64,000 nt of DNA, from positions 124,001-188,000 of the forward strand of contig CAUJLY010000006.1 of assembly GCA_963281155.1 (NCBI GenBank), written 5' to 3'. The notes beneath the pieces were generated by a model. It saw only the letters and a program-made list of their open reading frames with translations. It had not been told where the DNA came from and ran no database searches. The position numbers and the translations under genes were made by a program. This DNA comes from Rhabditophanes sp. KR3021 (Eukaryota > Nematoda > Chromadorea > Rhabditida > Alloionematidae). Of this stretch, positions 1 through 10,696 are shown piece after piece (within the stretch, counting starts at the first letter, position 1; every line of letters begins with the position of its first letter).

Positions 1-1897
1 TTGTTGCAATGGGAAGAAGTGTTGGAAAGACAATTGATTGAAGATTATGAAATATCATTTGTTGATCGTCTAAATCAACACAAGGACTACATTAAAAAGG
101 AAGGAAGCTGGGGAACAGACTTTGATCTTGCGTTACTTGGAAATAAGTACAAAATCAGATTTGGTATTTTCAGTCCTTTGCCTTCGGACAGAACTAATTA
201 TCAGTTCTCAATAAACTTTCCCTTTCACGCTGCACATTGTCAAACTTGGTCATTGGTTTTATTGCATAATGCTAATTTAAATCACTATGATTTAATCAAA
301 ACATTAGCAAATAATGATCAGTCTAACAGGGAGGTTCCTGAAAGTATGGATCACAATAGCCAAGATGATCAGGAGTTAATGGAAGTTGATAGTGAAAGCA
401 ACGTGACTATTATCGAACAAGGTCAGTTGAATCTTAAGCAAATGATAAATATAATTTATTTTATTTTTAGAAACTATTCCACTATCAGTCGCTCGTAATC
501 CAATGACTGTTAAAGATCAAAACAGAGTAGCTGCCAAAAAGAAGAAGAATGATGCTGAAAGTAGTTTCAGAAGGGTAATGAGCAATTCATTTGGTATGTA
601 TATGAAACTACATAACATCTTTACATCCATTTTAGAACAAATGAACCTCCATCCTGCGACAGCTGTATCTTCTCGTGATCAAAGAGCAGCAAACAGATCA
701 CTGGCGTTTGGAGCAAATGTCGGATGTGTAGTCAAGAAAGCACCAAAGAATGACAGTTTACCTCCAGTCAAAGTTTTAAAGAATATGACTAAAGGATGTG
801 CCCGTGATCCGAGCGTTACAACATTGGAGCATTCACTGGGATCGCTAAACGTTGTTTGTCAAATTTGTGGAGCTGTTTTCTATGAAAAGGAGAAATCATA
901 TAAGCAGTGTTGCAATAAACATCTTTCTTTGCATGAATTTGACAATTATCCAGAGGATTTAAAAGATTTGTGGACTGGAATGACAGATGAATCAAAATAC
1001 TTTCGAAACAATTCAAGATTCTTCAATATGAAATTTTGTTTTGCCAGTCTGAATGCACAGCAAAGGCAGTTGACAGGTCATGGACCCCCATCTTTCGTTA
1101 TTCATAGACCTGTTTATCGTCTCTTCAACACTAGCATGCCTTCCAATACCCAAGAATCAAGTTACGGGCAGCTTTACCTTTACGGGCCAGAAAAGAGTGC
1201 TGAATTAAGAATAACTGCTGATTCCTCCGACATAGAAAGAGTATTAATTCACAAGCTGTCAGAAGTGATTGCAAGAGTCAATTTGTTAGCTAAATCTTAT
1301 AAAAGCTTTAGTGATTTTGTTGTTGAAGAACAAAGTCGAGTAGATCCAGACCGTGTGAATATTCAATCATATGAACTACGGCTGGTTGATCCAAACTGTG
1401 ACGATAGGGTTAATAATTTGCCAACTGTTCCAGAAGTTGCTGCAATTTATTATGGCAATGATGGCGAGGATATGCCACAAAGAAATGATGTTTTTGTGAC
1501 TACCAAGAATGGTAGAAAAGTAAACATAAGTCATATGAATGTAAACAGAGATGCGTTAACATATCCTTTGCTGTTTTGTCTGGGAAATAATACATATGAT
1601 CCCAATGCCACGTTTAATGAAAAGAGAATCACCAGGCTCACTTACTATCAAAATATGCTGGCGTTTAGGCCTCGTATTTTCAATCCGTTACATTATGCTG
1701 GTTATCTTCTTCAGCAATTTATTGTTGATATTTATACAACTGTTGAAACAGATAGATTGAATTTCATCAGACAATTAAATGCTGAACAGCAAAAAGTATT
1801 CATGTCTGCAATGGAGGATTATATGGCTGGTGATGATAACGAAGTTCAAGGTTCAAATTTTGTAAAGCTGTTTTCGTCTTATGTTGGTTCAAGAAGA
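1..1897 (+). CDS. OTU-Helitron polyprotein (Helentron type), 5'-partial, interrupted
   Basis: Rolling-circle transposon protein. Residues about 35-100 of the first exon resemble the C-terminal half of an OTU cysteine protease (SWGTDFDLALL, then a strand and NHYDLI). The second part has a Cys/His cluster (CQICGAVF...CCNKH) and then a Helitron_like_N region (RLTYYQNMLAFRPR, QQFIVDIYTTVETDRLNFIR). The two open frames differ, but a 49-bp intron at 422-470 (GTCAGT...TTTTTAG) joins them in frame, giving IIEQ-ETIPLSVARN. I infer one gene, exon 1 ending at 421 and exon 2 at 471-1897. The frame runs to SSYVGSRR and stops exactly at the mariner insertion, so the Rep catalytic motif and Pif1 helicase are missing here. 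OTU domains are known in Helentron-type Helitrons. The 5' end lies outside the window. Confidence 0.8.
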
Positions 1898-1899
1898 TA

Positions 1900-2948
1900 A
1901 AGGGTGTCCACTAATAACTCAGCACTTCTCTAAAATGATCGCTGTAGAATCATATGATGTGCAAAGTCACCTCCCGGCCGAAAACCAAATGCCAGGCTCA
2001 TTACAAAGGTCACAAATATTTTGGATAAGAACCCCTCAACTTCTGTTCGTACCGGAAGCCATGCACTAAAGACATCGAAGTCTAACTTCCATCGTATCAA
2101 ATCAAAGGTATTGAAGAGACGAAGCTTTGTAAAGGTCACTATTCCCGAAATCAACGAGAAGCAGGCCGCTACAGGCAAGAAGAATATCAAGAAGCTGTAT
2201 GAAAAAGTCAACAACAGAAAAATGGTGATTGTTATGGATGATGAAACATATGTTCCGATGGACCCAAAAAATGTTCCTGGAAAGGAATTCTACTCGGCCA
2301 CATCTCGGACAGCCATCCCCTTTAATCTTAGAGCCAGAACCAAGAAGAAGTATGTCGGGAAGTTCATGATTTGGCAAGCGATTGATGAAATTGGTAACAT
2401 TACTAAACCGTTTGTTACTGACAAATCAATGAATTGGGAATTCTACCTGCATTATCTCAAGAAGTTTTTACTCCCATTTATTAAGAAGCATCAGACGGAC
2501 ACGCCTATGTTGTTTTGGCCTGATATGGCTACTTGTCACTACCAAAAAGATGTCAAGAAATTTCTTAAAGAAAACAAAATAAATTTTGTTGACAAAATTG
2601 AAAATGCTCCTTGTGTTCCACATCTCCGTCCTATTGAGAAGTTTTGGGCTTTATGTAAAGCTGAATACAAAAAAGAAGTATCTCCATCTACTTCCGTCAA
2701 AGAAATGGAAAAAACGTGGACAAAAATATCTAAACGGGTCGCTAATAAGTCTGGGCAAGCTCTTTTTGATGGGTTGAGAGGAAAGCTGCGTTTGACCGCA
2801 AGGGAAGGAGTATATTCCGTTCTTTCTGAGTAATTTTGTATTCTATTTTTAAAGGGCTATCCAGTGATAATAAATGTTTTAATTTTCGTCGATTATTTCA
2901 AAAGTTATGATCATTTTAAAAAGTGCTGAGTTACTAGTGGACACCCTT
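1900..2948 (+). mobile_element. Tc1/mariner-type DNA transposon, complete ends, TA duplication
   Basis: A 1,049-bp element with terminal inverted repeats of about 40 bp. The left end AAGGGTGTCCACTA... matches the reverse complement of the right end with few mismatches, and the repeats extend inward to AATGATC on both sides. Target-site TA is present at 1898-1899 and 2949-2950. It lies inside the Helitron reading frame and supplies that frame's stop codon. At about 1.05 kb it is shorter than many Tc1-like elements (about 1.3-1.6 kb). Confidence 0.93.
2021..2833 (+). CDS. Tc1/mariner transposase, DD37E, N-terminally short
   Basis: A 270-codon frame inside the element. A helix-turn-helix remnant (VRTGSHALKTSKSNFHRIK) is followed by the RNase H-like DDE domain: D74 in VMDDETYV, D168 in FWPDMATCHY, and E206 in HLRPIEKFW. 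There are 37 residues between the second D and the E, which fits the DD37E spacing class. The first HTH is missing or frameshifted: upstream coding-like sequence at 1935-2020 is in another frame. The catalytic half is open, but the DNA-binding half looks damaged, so autonomous activity is doubtful. Codons and the insertion site suggest a fairly recent element. Confidence 0.85.
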   Translation: MDKNPSTSVRTGSHALKTSKSNFHRIKSKVLKRRSFVKVTIPEINEKQAATGKKNIKKLYEKVNNRKMVIVMDDETYVPMDPKNVPGKEFYSATSRTAIPFNLRARTKKKYVGKFMIWQAIDEIGNITKPFVTDKSMNWEFYLHYLKKFLLPFIKKHQTDTPMLFWPDMATCHYQKDVKKFLKENKINFVDKIENAPCVPHLRPIEKFWALCKAEYKKEVSPSTSVKEMEKTWTKISKRVANKSGQALFDGLRGKLRLTAREGVYSVLSE

Positions 2949-2950
2949 TA

Positions 2951-3488
2951 CTAACAAAGTTGATAGTCTCCAACCTATTGTCGATAACTGTTAGTGCGGT
3001 GATGAAACTTGTCCGATTCCTCCATTAGTTGTGGCAAGAGAATAATTAAAATGATTAATGAAAAAACATCAGAGATAGCGTTATTGGCAAAGATGTTGTA
3101 TATTTCATTTAAAAGCTTGCTAACTGTGTCAAAGCTACAATGGGTCTAATCTTACTTATAAATCATCAAACACTCAATTAATTTTTAAAGTTAACAATAT
3201 AAATGATGTGTTTTATACTAAACATTCTCATAAAATCGCCCATTATTCGAATGTATTTGTCAATTTCTGTAATATCAGGATGTCTTCTAATATCCTGATA
3301 TTTAATATCAGTGCGACAGGTATAATACATGCATCTACTTAAATCTTAGTTTAAGTATTTATTTAAAATCCAATGAAAATTCTCAAAAAGACTAATACAT
3401 GATAGAAAATAACCACACAAAAGGTTATTAAAATAGAATACTTGAAATATAAATATTTTATAAAAGTAAATAATTACAACTTATGGCT
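2951..3488. other. Gene-poor stretch after mariner insertion
   Basis: The first about 100 bp beyond the mariner (TNKVDSLQPIVDNC, then CGDETCPIPPLVVARE) may be leftover Helitron coding sequence but is closed by stops. A short inverted repeat occurs at about 3270-3310 (AATATCAGGATG.../...ATATCCTGATATT). Nothing else is recognisable. Confidence 0.4.
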
Positions 3489-6023
3489 TTATTTAAGAAT
3501 AGGCTTATTGTTAACATATATAAACTTTGCTAAGATGCAAACAGCATATTTTTGCATGAATTTATTATTTTGATATAATTCATGAACGCTCCTGTTTCTA
3601 AGCTTACACATATCGAAAGAATGTACAATGTTAAAGGATCGCAGAATTGTATCATATGGTATATCTTTTGGCGTGGCATTATTTGTATTGCCTTTGGATA
3701 AATTAAGTACATTTTTATACATCATTTCTAAAATGGCAAAAATGTCACTGTACATTTGTCTGATTAAATATGTTAATTGTTTTTCCGTATTATCTCTCTC
3801 TGCTTGCGATTCCTTTAAATTTTCCCATTCCAGCAAATCATTACATTTTTTGATTAATAAGGAACTATCTTTATATTGCTTATATTTGGGACTTATTGAC
3901 AATTCACCACCCTTGAAACAATTAAAATTTTTTGTGTATGAATTTTTTGAATATATTTTAAATGATATATCTTCAGGAGATAAATCATGATTTTTCCAGA
4001 ATTCAATATAATAATCCATTTTGCCAGTTGCAATTTTATAATTTATAGCCGAAATGATTTCTTTTAATTTATTTTGATGAAGAAGGGTTTCAAATTTATC
4101 TTTACGTTTCAAACAATTGCAAGTTAATTTTTCTTGATCTATTTGATCCATATGATTTGAGTCTTTAGTAGATAATGATTCTAAATAACAACTTAACGAT
4201 TTTGTATTATCACAATCATTTATAAGCACTTTTAAACTACGGGGAAATTGTCTGCTTATTGCCTTAATTAATTTGTTTTTTGAGTTTTCTTTATAGTTTC
4301 CTAAGCATTCTAATCTTAAAATTTCTAATTTATCAAAATTAAAAAAATAGTCTTTTTTGAAGTCTTCCAAAACATTTTCTCTATTATCTAACATTTCTAA
4401 TTGCGTTAAATTTGGGAATGCTGATTTGAGTTGACAGCCAAAATCTTTGAAATAACCGTTAGTTCCTTTTAATGATAAGAAGTTAATTTTGTTAGGCATT
4501 TTTTCAAGAAATTCCATAAATTGTTCCTTTGTGGTTTTATCGGAAGTCTCTTGGGAATAACAAATGACCAAACTTCTTAGTTCTTTCAAGTTTTCAAGTT
4601 CTTTTCCAGCTTTGTCTAAAATGTCGTTATCAATTTCATTATGTAAAATAATTATTTTTATAATATTTGGGAATAATTTATTACTTCGAGTATTGCCAAT
4701 ATATTTAGCCAAACGGTATAATGTTGTCTTCAAAATAAAGGAATCGCATTTCACAATAATCCAATGAGGAATTTCTTCTATTGTTGTATAAAAGATGTTA
4801 AATTTTATAATCTGACAGTTTTTCGAATTCTTTTTGCAAATATCAATAATTTTACAAGCAGCACTTAATTGAAAAGCTATATTTGCGTAAAAAGTAAGGA
4901 TAATCTGAAGTTTGTCTCCAAAGCAATATTTTTTATGTAACTCTAATATCTTTTGATTTTGATTTTCATAATTAGAAATTTTATCATCAAATGTAAACTT
5001 CCACTCAAATTGCTCTAACTTCGGATACCATTTTCTCAAATCACAACATTCGCCATCTAATTCGATTGATCTCGAGTAATCCCATGATTCAAAGTTATTG
5101 GCATAAATCATGCAAATTCTTTCTTTCGATTCAAACATTGAGAGTATTTTATAAAGTTCTTTTACATATCTAAAGCGCTCTTGTTGAATATGTGTCTGTT
5201 GTTTATCAGATTTGTCATCTGTAGAAATTGAATAAAAAAAGTTAAAATAAATTCTTGGAATTTTCTGTAATTTCATTACAATTGGCTTAAGAAGTGATAC
5301 AATATCGTCCACATTTTCTTTGGCTTCTCTTTTGTAAAAAATATTGTAAAAATGAAGTTGAATATTCAAAAATTGTGAGTATTCAAAAATGCTATCTTCA
5401 AGATCGTCTGCGACTTGTTTGAATTTTTCAGGAGAATCGAACTTTGTATTAAACAATTCTCCTTGTAGGATATTTAATCTTTTATTTGACTCACATGGCT
5501 CCACTTTGAATTGTCCTAACTCAGATAACAAATTTAATAATTTTGAGTTTGATTCTCTTAAGTTTTCATTTAATTTGATTTCTCTGTCTATTGACTCTCC
5601 ATTTAATTTCTCGAAATTTTCATTTACAGCACTTATTTTTGTATTTAAATCACCTAATTTATCTAAGTTTTTTAGTTCATTCATCAATTGTTTTAACTCT
5701 TCATTTAAGCTTGTTATTTTTTTATTTAATTTTTTTATATTTTCAATTATATCTGTAATTATCTTTGATTTTTCTATATCTTTAATTGGATTTGAGTTGG
5801 ACCACCTATTTGTCCCTTCAACGTTTTTTGAATCTAACTTACTCTCTAAGTATTTTATTATCTTTTTATTTAACTCAGTAAACTGTAAAGGTTTTTCAAT
5901 TTGACCACAATGGATAAGGATCTCACAATCCTCAATAACAGATTTAGTCACTTCGGGATTGTTTGGTGTCGATTCTGACGAGCTTGGGGATGTTTGATTA
6001 TGTTTTCGAATTTTAGTTGTCAT
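3489..6023 (-). CDS. Uncharacterised 844-aa coiled-coil / LRR-like protein
   Basis: A single uninterrupted 844-codon frame, the longest in the window. It starts at ATG (MTTKIRKHNQTS) with a Ser/Pro-rich head. Residues about 85-200 are rich in K, E, L and N with heptad-like spacing (IIENIKKLNKKITSLNEEL), suggesting a coiled coil. The second half has irregular leucine-rich repeat-like units (NLTQLEMLDN, LEILRLECLG, FPRSLKVLIN) resembling the LRR half of nematode F-box/FTH-type proteins, though I see no clear F-box. No signal peptide or membrane segment is visible. It stands alone between a Helitron remnant and a MULE. I do not recognise the family. Intactness in a region full of broken genes suggests it is expressed, but that is inference. 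Confidence 0.7.
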   Translation of the reverse strand: MTTKIRKHNQTSPSSSESTPNNPEVTKSVIEDCEILIHCGQIEKPLQFTELNKKIIKYLESKLDSKNVEGTNRWSNSNPIKDIEKSKIITDIIENIKKLNKKITSLNEELKQLMNELKNLDKLGDLNTKISAVNENFEKLNGESIDREIKLNENLRESNSKLLNLLSELGQFKVEPCESNKRLNILQGELFNTKFDSPEKFKQVADDLEDSIFEYSQFLNIQLHFYNIFYKREAKENVDDIVSLLKPIVMKLQKIPRIYFNFFYSISTDDKSDKQQTHIQQERFRYVKELYKILSMFESKERICMIYANNFESWDYSRSIELDGECCDLRKWYPKLEQFEWKFTFDDKISNYENQNQKILELHKKYCFGDKLQIILTFYANIAFQLSAACKIIDICKKNSKNCQIIKFNIFYTTIEEIPHWIIVKCDSFILKTTLYRLAKYIGNTRSNKLFPNIIKIIILHNEIDNDILDKAGKELENLKELRSLVICYSQETSDKTTKEQFMEFLEKMPNKINFLSLKGTNGYFKDFGCQLKSAFPNLTQLEMLDNRENVLEDFKKDYFFNFDKLEILRLECLGNYKENSKNKLIKAISRQFPRSLKVLINDCDNTKSLSCYLESLSTKDSNHMDQIDQEKLTCNCLKRKDKFETLLHQNKLKEIISAINYKIATGKMDYYIEFWKNHDLSPEDISFKIYSKNSYTKNFNCFKGGELSISPKYKQYKDSSLLIKKCNDLLEWENLKESQAERDNTEKQLTYLIRQMYSDIFAILEMMYKNVLNLSKGNTNNATPKDIPYDTILRSFNIVHSFDMCKLRNRSVHELYQNNKFMQKYAVCILAKFIYVNNKPILK

Positions 6024-6999
6024 CTTGTTATGAATTTAGAATTGCTGTTTATTGTAGGCAATAGTTAGCACGGATGCATCACAGTGGAAATCTAAAAAAC
6101 GGTTTATAAGATATAAAATCTAACATTTTAACTTACTGAAATCTCAATGTAATTAGCCAGTCGAATATAGGATTGTAACAAAATAAGTAGTACTTAAATA
6201 TCAATGAATTGACAACGTCCACATAAAATGATAGAGACAGAATGATCAAGCAAACTAAAATTATAATTTATCGCCGATTTGTGCTTATCATTTTCGAAAA
6301 ATAGTATAGTAGATTAGTTTTTTTATTTAAGAAAGACATTATACTTTACAAGTATGACTGATAATATAATCGTATAGTAGATCAAGCATGATCTCTTAAA
6401 AGATAAGACTAAATATTTTTTAGCTATCACACATTTATGCATCATGCTTGTTGGCTCTTTTTCAAGATGGTGCAAACTATCACAATTTTATGATGCAGGT
6501 GATTAAAATAAATTTATACAACGAATCAAACCAATTAATTTACACTTTAAATCATATTAGCAAAATTATTAACCCATCCATGTTTAATATCACTTTTAGG
6601 GTCAGAAAATGGACTGCGCCATACCTTGTTTAAACATCAACCATTTTAACAATGATCAAGAACATGAAAGGCAGTTTCATTGCTTTCATTAAATACTGGA
6701 AAGAAGCTTTACCTAAAACAAACTTTTTTGTTTATTATTATTGGCCAGATTCCTGGATATGAGTGTGGAAATAAGTCCTGTTTCAGAACAGTATATGGTT
6801 TGAAGAAAATAAAGTCATAAGCATAGACGTGTTGATTAACTATTGAGGTACCTTTTTCCGTCGTACATTTCTATATATATTTCAAGACTTATTTTGTTAT
6901 TTTTACATTCTGTTAATGACCAATCAACCAAAAAACATGGAATCCCTATTGGCTTTAATAGGTTTAAAATTTCTTTTAAGATTTTTTCTTTGTAATCTA
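6024..6999. other. Intergenic, possible decayed coding sequence
   Basis: AT-rich. A 61-codon frame at 6448-6633 contains FQDGANYHNF, faintly like a transposase second-D motif, and reads into more interrupted coding-like sequence to about 6780. This is too weak to name. Confidence 0.3.
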
Positions 7000-7004
7000 G
7001 GGTA

Positions 7005-7210
7005 TATTATCACTCGCCTGGGTAGGGCGAATAATTATACTATAGTATTATCACTCGCCTGGGAGGCTAATATGTCAAAAAAATAATCATTGGCCTTTTC
7101 CCAGGCGAATGATTATACTATAGCATTATCATTCGCCCAGGCCAATCATTATTTTAAGTAAAAAATTCGCCCAGGCAGATGATAATACTATAATATAATC
7201 ATTCGCCCTT
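7005..7210. repeat. Left iteron array of the MULE
   Basis: About five inverted modules built from CGCCTGGG / CCCAGGCGAA flanking TTATACTATAGTATTA cores. Each module can form a hairpin, and modules alternate in orientation. They match the right array at 10146-10320. Likely transposase-binding sites (inference). Confidence 0.85.
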
Positions 7211-7562
7211 ATAAAGAAAATCATCAAATGTTTCAATTATTTGGTTCGAATATGAGCGGTTATTTCTAAGGTTGATGACTGTGTTTTAATACTCTAAAAA
7301 TTAATTAAATAAGTGCACCTCCAGTGTTTTATTCTAACGTCGCACTTTTATTCTAAAGCGTAATTGAAGTCTATTCAATTTAATAAAATAAGATACCTTA
7401 AGTGGTTAATGTCATCGTTACACTTTTATCTTTAAGGCGTAATTGAGGCTATCTATATCCCTCATAGTATAATAATTCATAATAAGAATCCCCTTCTACA
7501 CTTATACTTTAATTTTAAAATCATTTCTTTAATTGCTATTATCGTGGTTGGTTGCTTTTAAA

Positions 7563-9954
7563 ATGTCATCTTTTACCGACAGTCAAATATTAGAAGCTCT
7601 TTGGAATAATCCTTCATTGTTGGAGCAAGTTCGAGAGACACTTCTTCCACAGCCAAGCTCAAGCAATATTTTAAGTCAAAACATTCCATCTCACCATTCT
7701 TTACCAACTGTTCCTGCATCAGTTCCTTTAACAAGAACAAAGGAGGAATTTCTTTTATTTGCACAAGAAGCTTATAAAAATGTTGACTCGGAGGTCCAAT
7801 TTAAGTCTCAATTTATAGTTGGAATGAAAACTGAAAAGTTTTGTAAGGATGTTTTCTTATACGTTCCTGATCAAACGAATTATGCTAACCCATTGGGATA
7901 TGTGTTTACCAAGAAGTATGTTTTTTATCTGCCTATAAATAGTAAAAAGTAAAATTGACTGGTTTCAAAGCCTGAATAAGCTTCTAGTAGGGGTTACACA
8001 ACAGGATTCAAAAGGATCTTTATTAATCTACAAAAAAATCGTGGTCATCTAATGCCAATAATAATATATACACTACTTACGATTTTGGGATGAGAGCTGA
8101 AAGGAGCTAAACTAAAATGAAGTAGATTTAAAATAGGCAAAGTGGTACAAATGAGGATCCTAGATAAAATGATATAATAATAAAATAGCACATATTATAA
8201 ATACAATAATTCAAGCAAATTATACATAAATAATATTCAAATACTAAATATACAATATACAAATTTTCGTATATTCACTAAATTTATACAAATTATTTTA
8301 GAAGAGGAACTGAATTGTCTCCAGATGCAACAACAACAACCACTATGTACTGCAAAGAGTGTCGCTCAATTTGTAAAAAGAAGAAGCAACCCGAATCGAA
8401 TATTCCACTATTAAAGATGAAAGGATATAATTTGGTTCGCCAAGAAGGTGTTCATTTTGATGGTTGCTTGCCAATAACATTCAAAGAAAAAATAGGCGAT
8501 AATGAATACAAGCGTGTTTGCCGTGACGCCACAAATCCCCTCATTAAGCCTCGTATAGCACATGCCATTGGGATTAAAAATGTCGATACCATATGCAATG
8601 GGCTTGAACTCGGTACAGCAGATTCGAAGATAAAGTTAGGACAGTATAAAGATAAGGGAAGGTATCTTAGAGTTGCTTCATCTAGATCAAACGAAAAAAA
8701 AATGAAAATAATGATTACGCCGAGGAAGTTTACGAATGTGGTTATTTAGATGATAAGCAGTTACCTATGTCATTCCGTGTTGTTGGAAAAGATGGGGATT
8801 CAATTGTTATTTTTGGTTCAAGAGATGTACTCGAATTGTATGCCAAATCAAAATTAAGACTTGCTGATGGAACTTTCTTTGTGGCCCCTGACAAATACAC
8901 CCAACTCTACGTCGTTATGTTTCAAATTATTGAAAATAAAGAAGGGGAAATGAGAAATACATTTATACCAGCATTTTATGCTTTGATGAAGCACCGTAAG
9001 ACCGAAGATTATGATTTCGTTTTTAATGAAATTAAAAAGTGCTTACAACGTTTCGGAATTAGTGAAGAACTTCCAGAGGTATTTATGACTGATAAAGAAC
9101 CTGCTGCAATAAAAATTATTGAAAAACATTATCCTACTTTACATAAACACTGCTATTTCCACTACGCCCAAAATTTGGTAAAAAAATTGAATCAGCTTGG
9201 GCTTAAGCATTTGTTAACATCTTTTAATGGAAATGACGATAGAAGTCTCGTGTCTGCAGATTTTTATAAGAAGTTTCGTATGGTTATTGCTCTCCCCCAC
9301 GTGCCAGTCGGGCAAATGATTCAACAATGGACTATCATTAAAAATAAGATGATTATGACAGCCAATGAAGATTTTACTCCTTTTGAAATAAACCAGCTAA
9401 CCAAATGGATCAACTATGTTGATAAAAATTGGTTTAAGAATGAAAAGCATGCAACCAAATTATGCAAGTTTCAACAACGTGTTAAAAGCACTAACTCATG
9501 TGAATCATTCAATAGATGGCTTAAAACTAATCCATTAGCTACACACCATGGTACTTACTTGAAATGTCTGAATTTATTGAAAGCTGCAAATGAGGATGTC
9601 CGGCTTACAATTTACAAATTGAATAAATTTAAACACTCACCTGAATTTGCCATTTCCAAGCAAGTTAAAAAGTCAAAGGATAGAGAGGAAAAAATTGCTT
9701 TATTACAAAAAGAATTTAGTGATAACAACTTTCTCAATGTAAACACATACTTAAATACAATCAGTGAATATTTAATTCCTGAAAATTTTCAAAAATATGT
9801 AAGCGAGCTCCAAGATGACGAAGAAAGAAATAGTGAAGATGAAAAAGAAAATGATACCCTTAAACAGGAGGAATCAGAAGTTGAAAGTATTGTGGAAAAG
9901 GTTGTCTTTAAGCCTTCTTTAAATGCACGAGTTCTTAGAAGTAGGCGAAATTAG
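7563..9954 (+). pseudogene. MULE transposase gene with one frameshift
   Basis: The main part, from 8767, has a MULE DDE core: D34 in RLADGTFF, D109 in VFMTDKEPAA, a C-x2-H pair (HCYFHYAQNL, residues 129-132), and a likely E246 in STNSCESFNRW. An acidic C-terminal tail follows. Upstream, 8315-8749 holds a Cys-rich N-terminal segment (MYCKECRS) that joins the core if one A is restored in the A9 run at 8694-8702; the reading then passes through DYAEEVYECGYLDD without stops. An earlier exon-like frame at 7563-7952 (start MSSFTDSQILEALW) may be the true N-terminus, with the AT-rich 7953-8314 as an intron or insertion. The frameshift predicts an inactive copy unless it is a sequencing error. Confidence 0.78.
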
Positions 9955-10139
9955 TTCTATGTTAGTAGGGTTAATCAGTACATCTGTTTCTTTTGAATTT
10001 CTGATAGTTTAAAAATATTTTTTATGTTCATTTTTTATAAACCGTTAATTAAATTTCATTGAATGAGGGTTAAATTGTCAAAACGATTAGGAATTTGTTT
10101 AAAGCAATTATATTTCACTTAAATATAGACCATAAAAAT

Positions 10140-10325
10140 TATTTATAGGGCGAATGGTTACTTTAGTTACCATTAGCCTGCCCAGGCAAATGATTATGCT
10201 ATAGTATAATCATTAGCCTTATAAAATAAAAATAGGGCGAATGATTATACTATAGCATTATCATTCGCCTGGGGGCTAATAGTTATACTATAGTATAATC
10301 ATTTGCCTGGGAGGCGAATGATATG
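10140..10325. repeat. Right iteron array of the MULE
   Basis: Palindromic modules of the same kind as the left end (AGGGCGAATGATTATACTATAG..., CATTTGCCTGGGAGGCGAATG). They are arranged as an imperfect inverted copy of 7005-7210. Confidence 0.85.
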
Positions 10326-10339
10326 TTACTCGTAATCTA

Positions 10340-10696
10340 AGCCTAAGCCGAACTTTATGTTGTTTAATTTAAAGCCAGTATTACAAACATCTGAAAGAAA
10401 TTCAATATCCTGCAAAAACTCAACCAACATTTCTAATTTGTTGAACCATCCTTGCATTGCGTCATTAACTCAACCATCAACATAACCTTCATCTTTGTAT
10501 TTCCTTTATACCGGTTAATGCTATTTATTATCTATAATTTAAAAACATTCTCAAATTCAATTAAATTACAAACCCATTTTTCTAACAAAGCATTCTTTCT
10601 CCCATAATTTTCTTGATCAAGCAAATTGATCCAACTGACATTATAGCTTTAAAGACGACCTAGAATAATTCTTTCAATGTGCTTTCTATTTCTAAA
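10340..10696. other. Short intergenic spacer between two transposons
   Basis: AT-rich, with no frames, RNA genes or repeats that I recognise. Confidence 0.4.

Larger units (their letters stand above)
7000..10331 (+). mobile_element. MULE-like transposon with palindromic iteron ends and 8-bp duplication
   Basis: A 3,332-bp element. The flanking 8-mer GTAATCTA is present at 6992-6999 and 10332-10339, which I read as the target-site duplication (MULEs usually make 9 bp; the ninth base differs). The ends are inverted: left GGGTATATTATCACTCGCC against right-end complement GAGTAACATATCATTCGCC. Both ends carry arrays of a repeated palindromic module (ATTCGCC/CCCAGGCGAAT around ATTATACTATAGTATAAT) at 7010-7205 and 10146-10320. 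A MULE transposase lies between. Confidence 0.88.

Noticed and set aside
422..502. Two separate genes at the window start (165 and 465 codons)
   Set aside because: The joined frame across a 49-bp GTCAGT...TTTTTAG intron reads continuously, and both parts fit one Helentron-type protein.
5389..5904. Antisense ORF (171 codons) inside the 844-aa gene
   Set aside because: It is the shadow of the coding strand's AT-rich codons and carries no motif.
6448..6633. 61-codon ORF as a transposase fragment
   Set aside because: Only FQDGAN hints at a transposase; no other motif or terminal repeat supports it.
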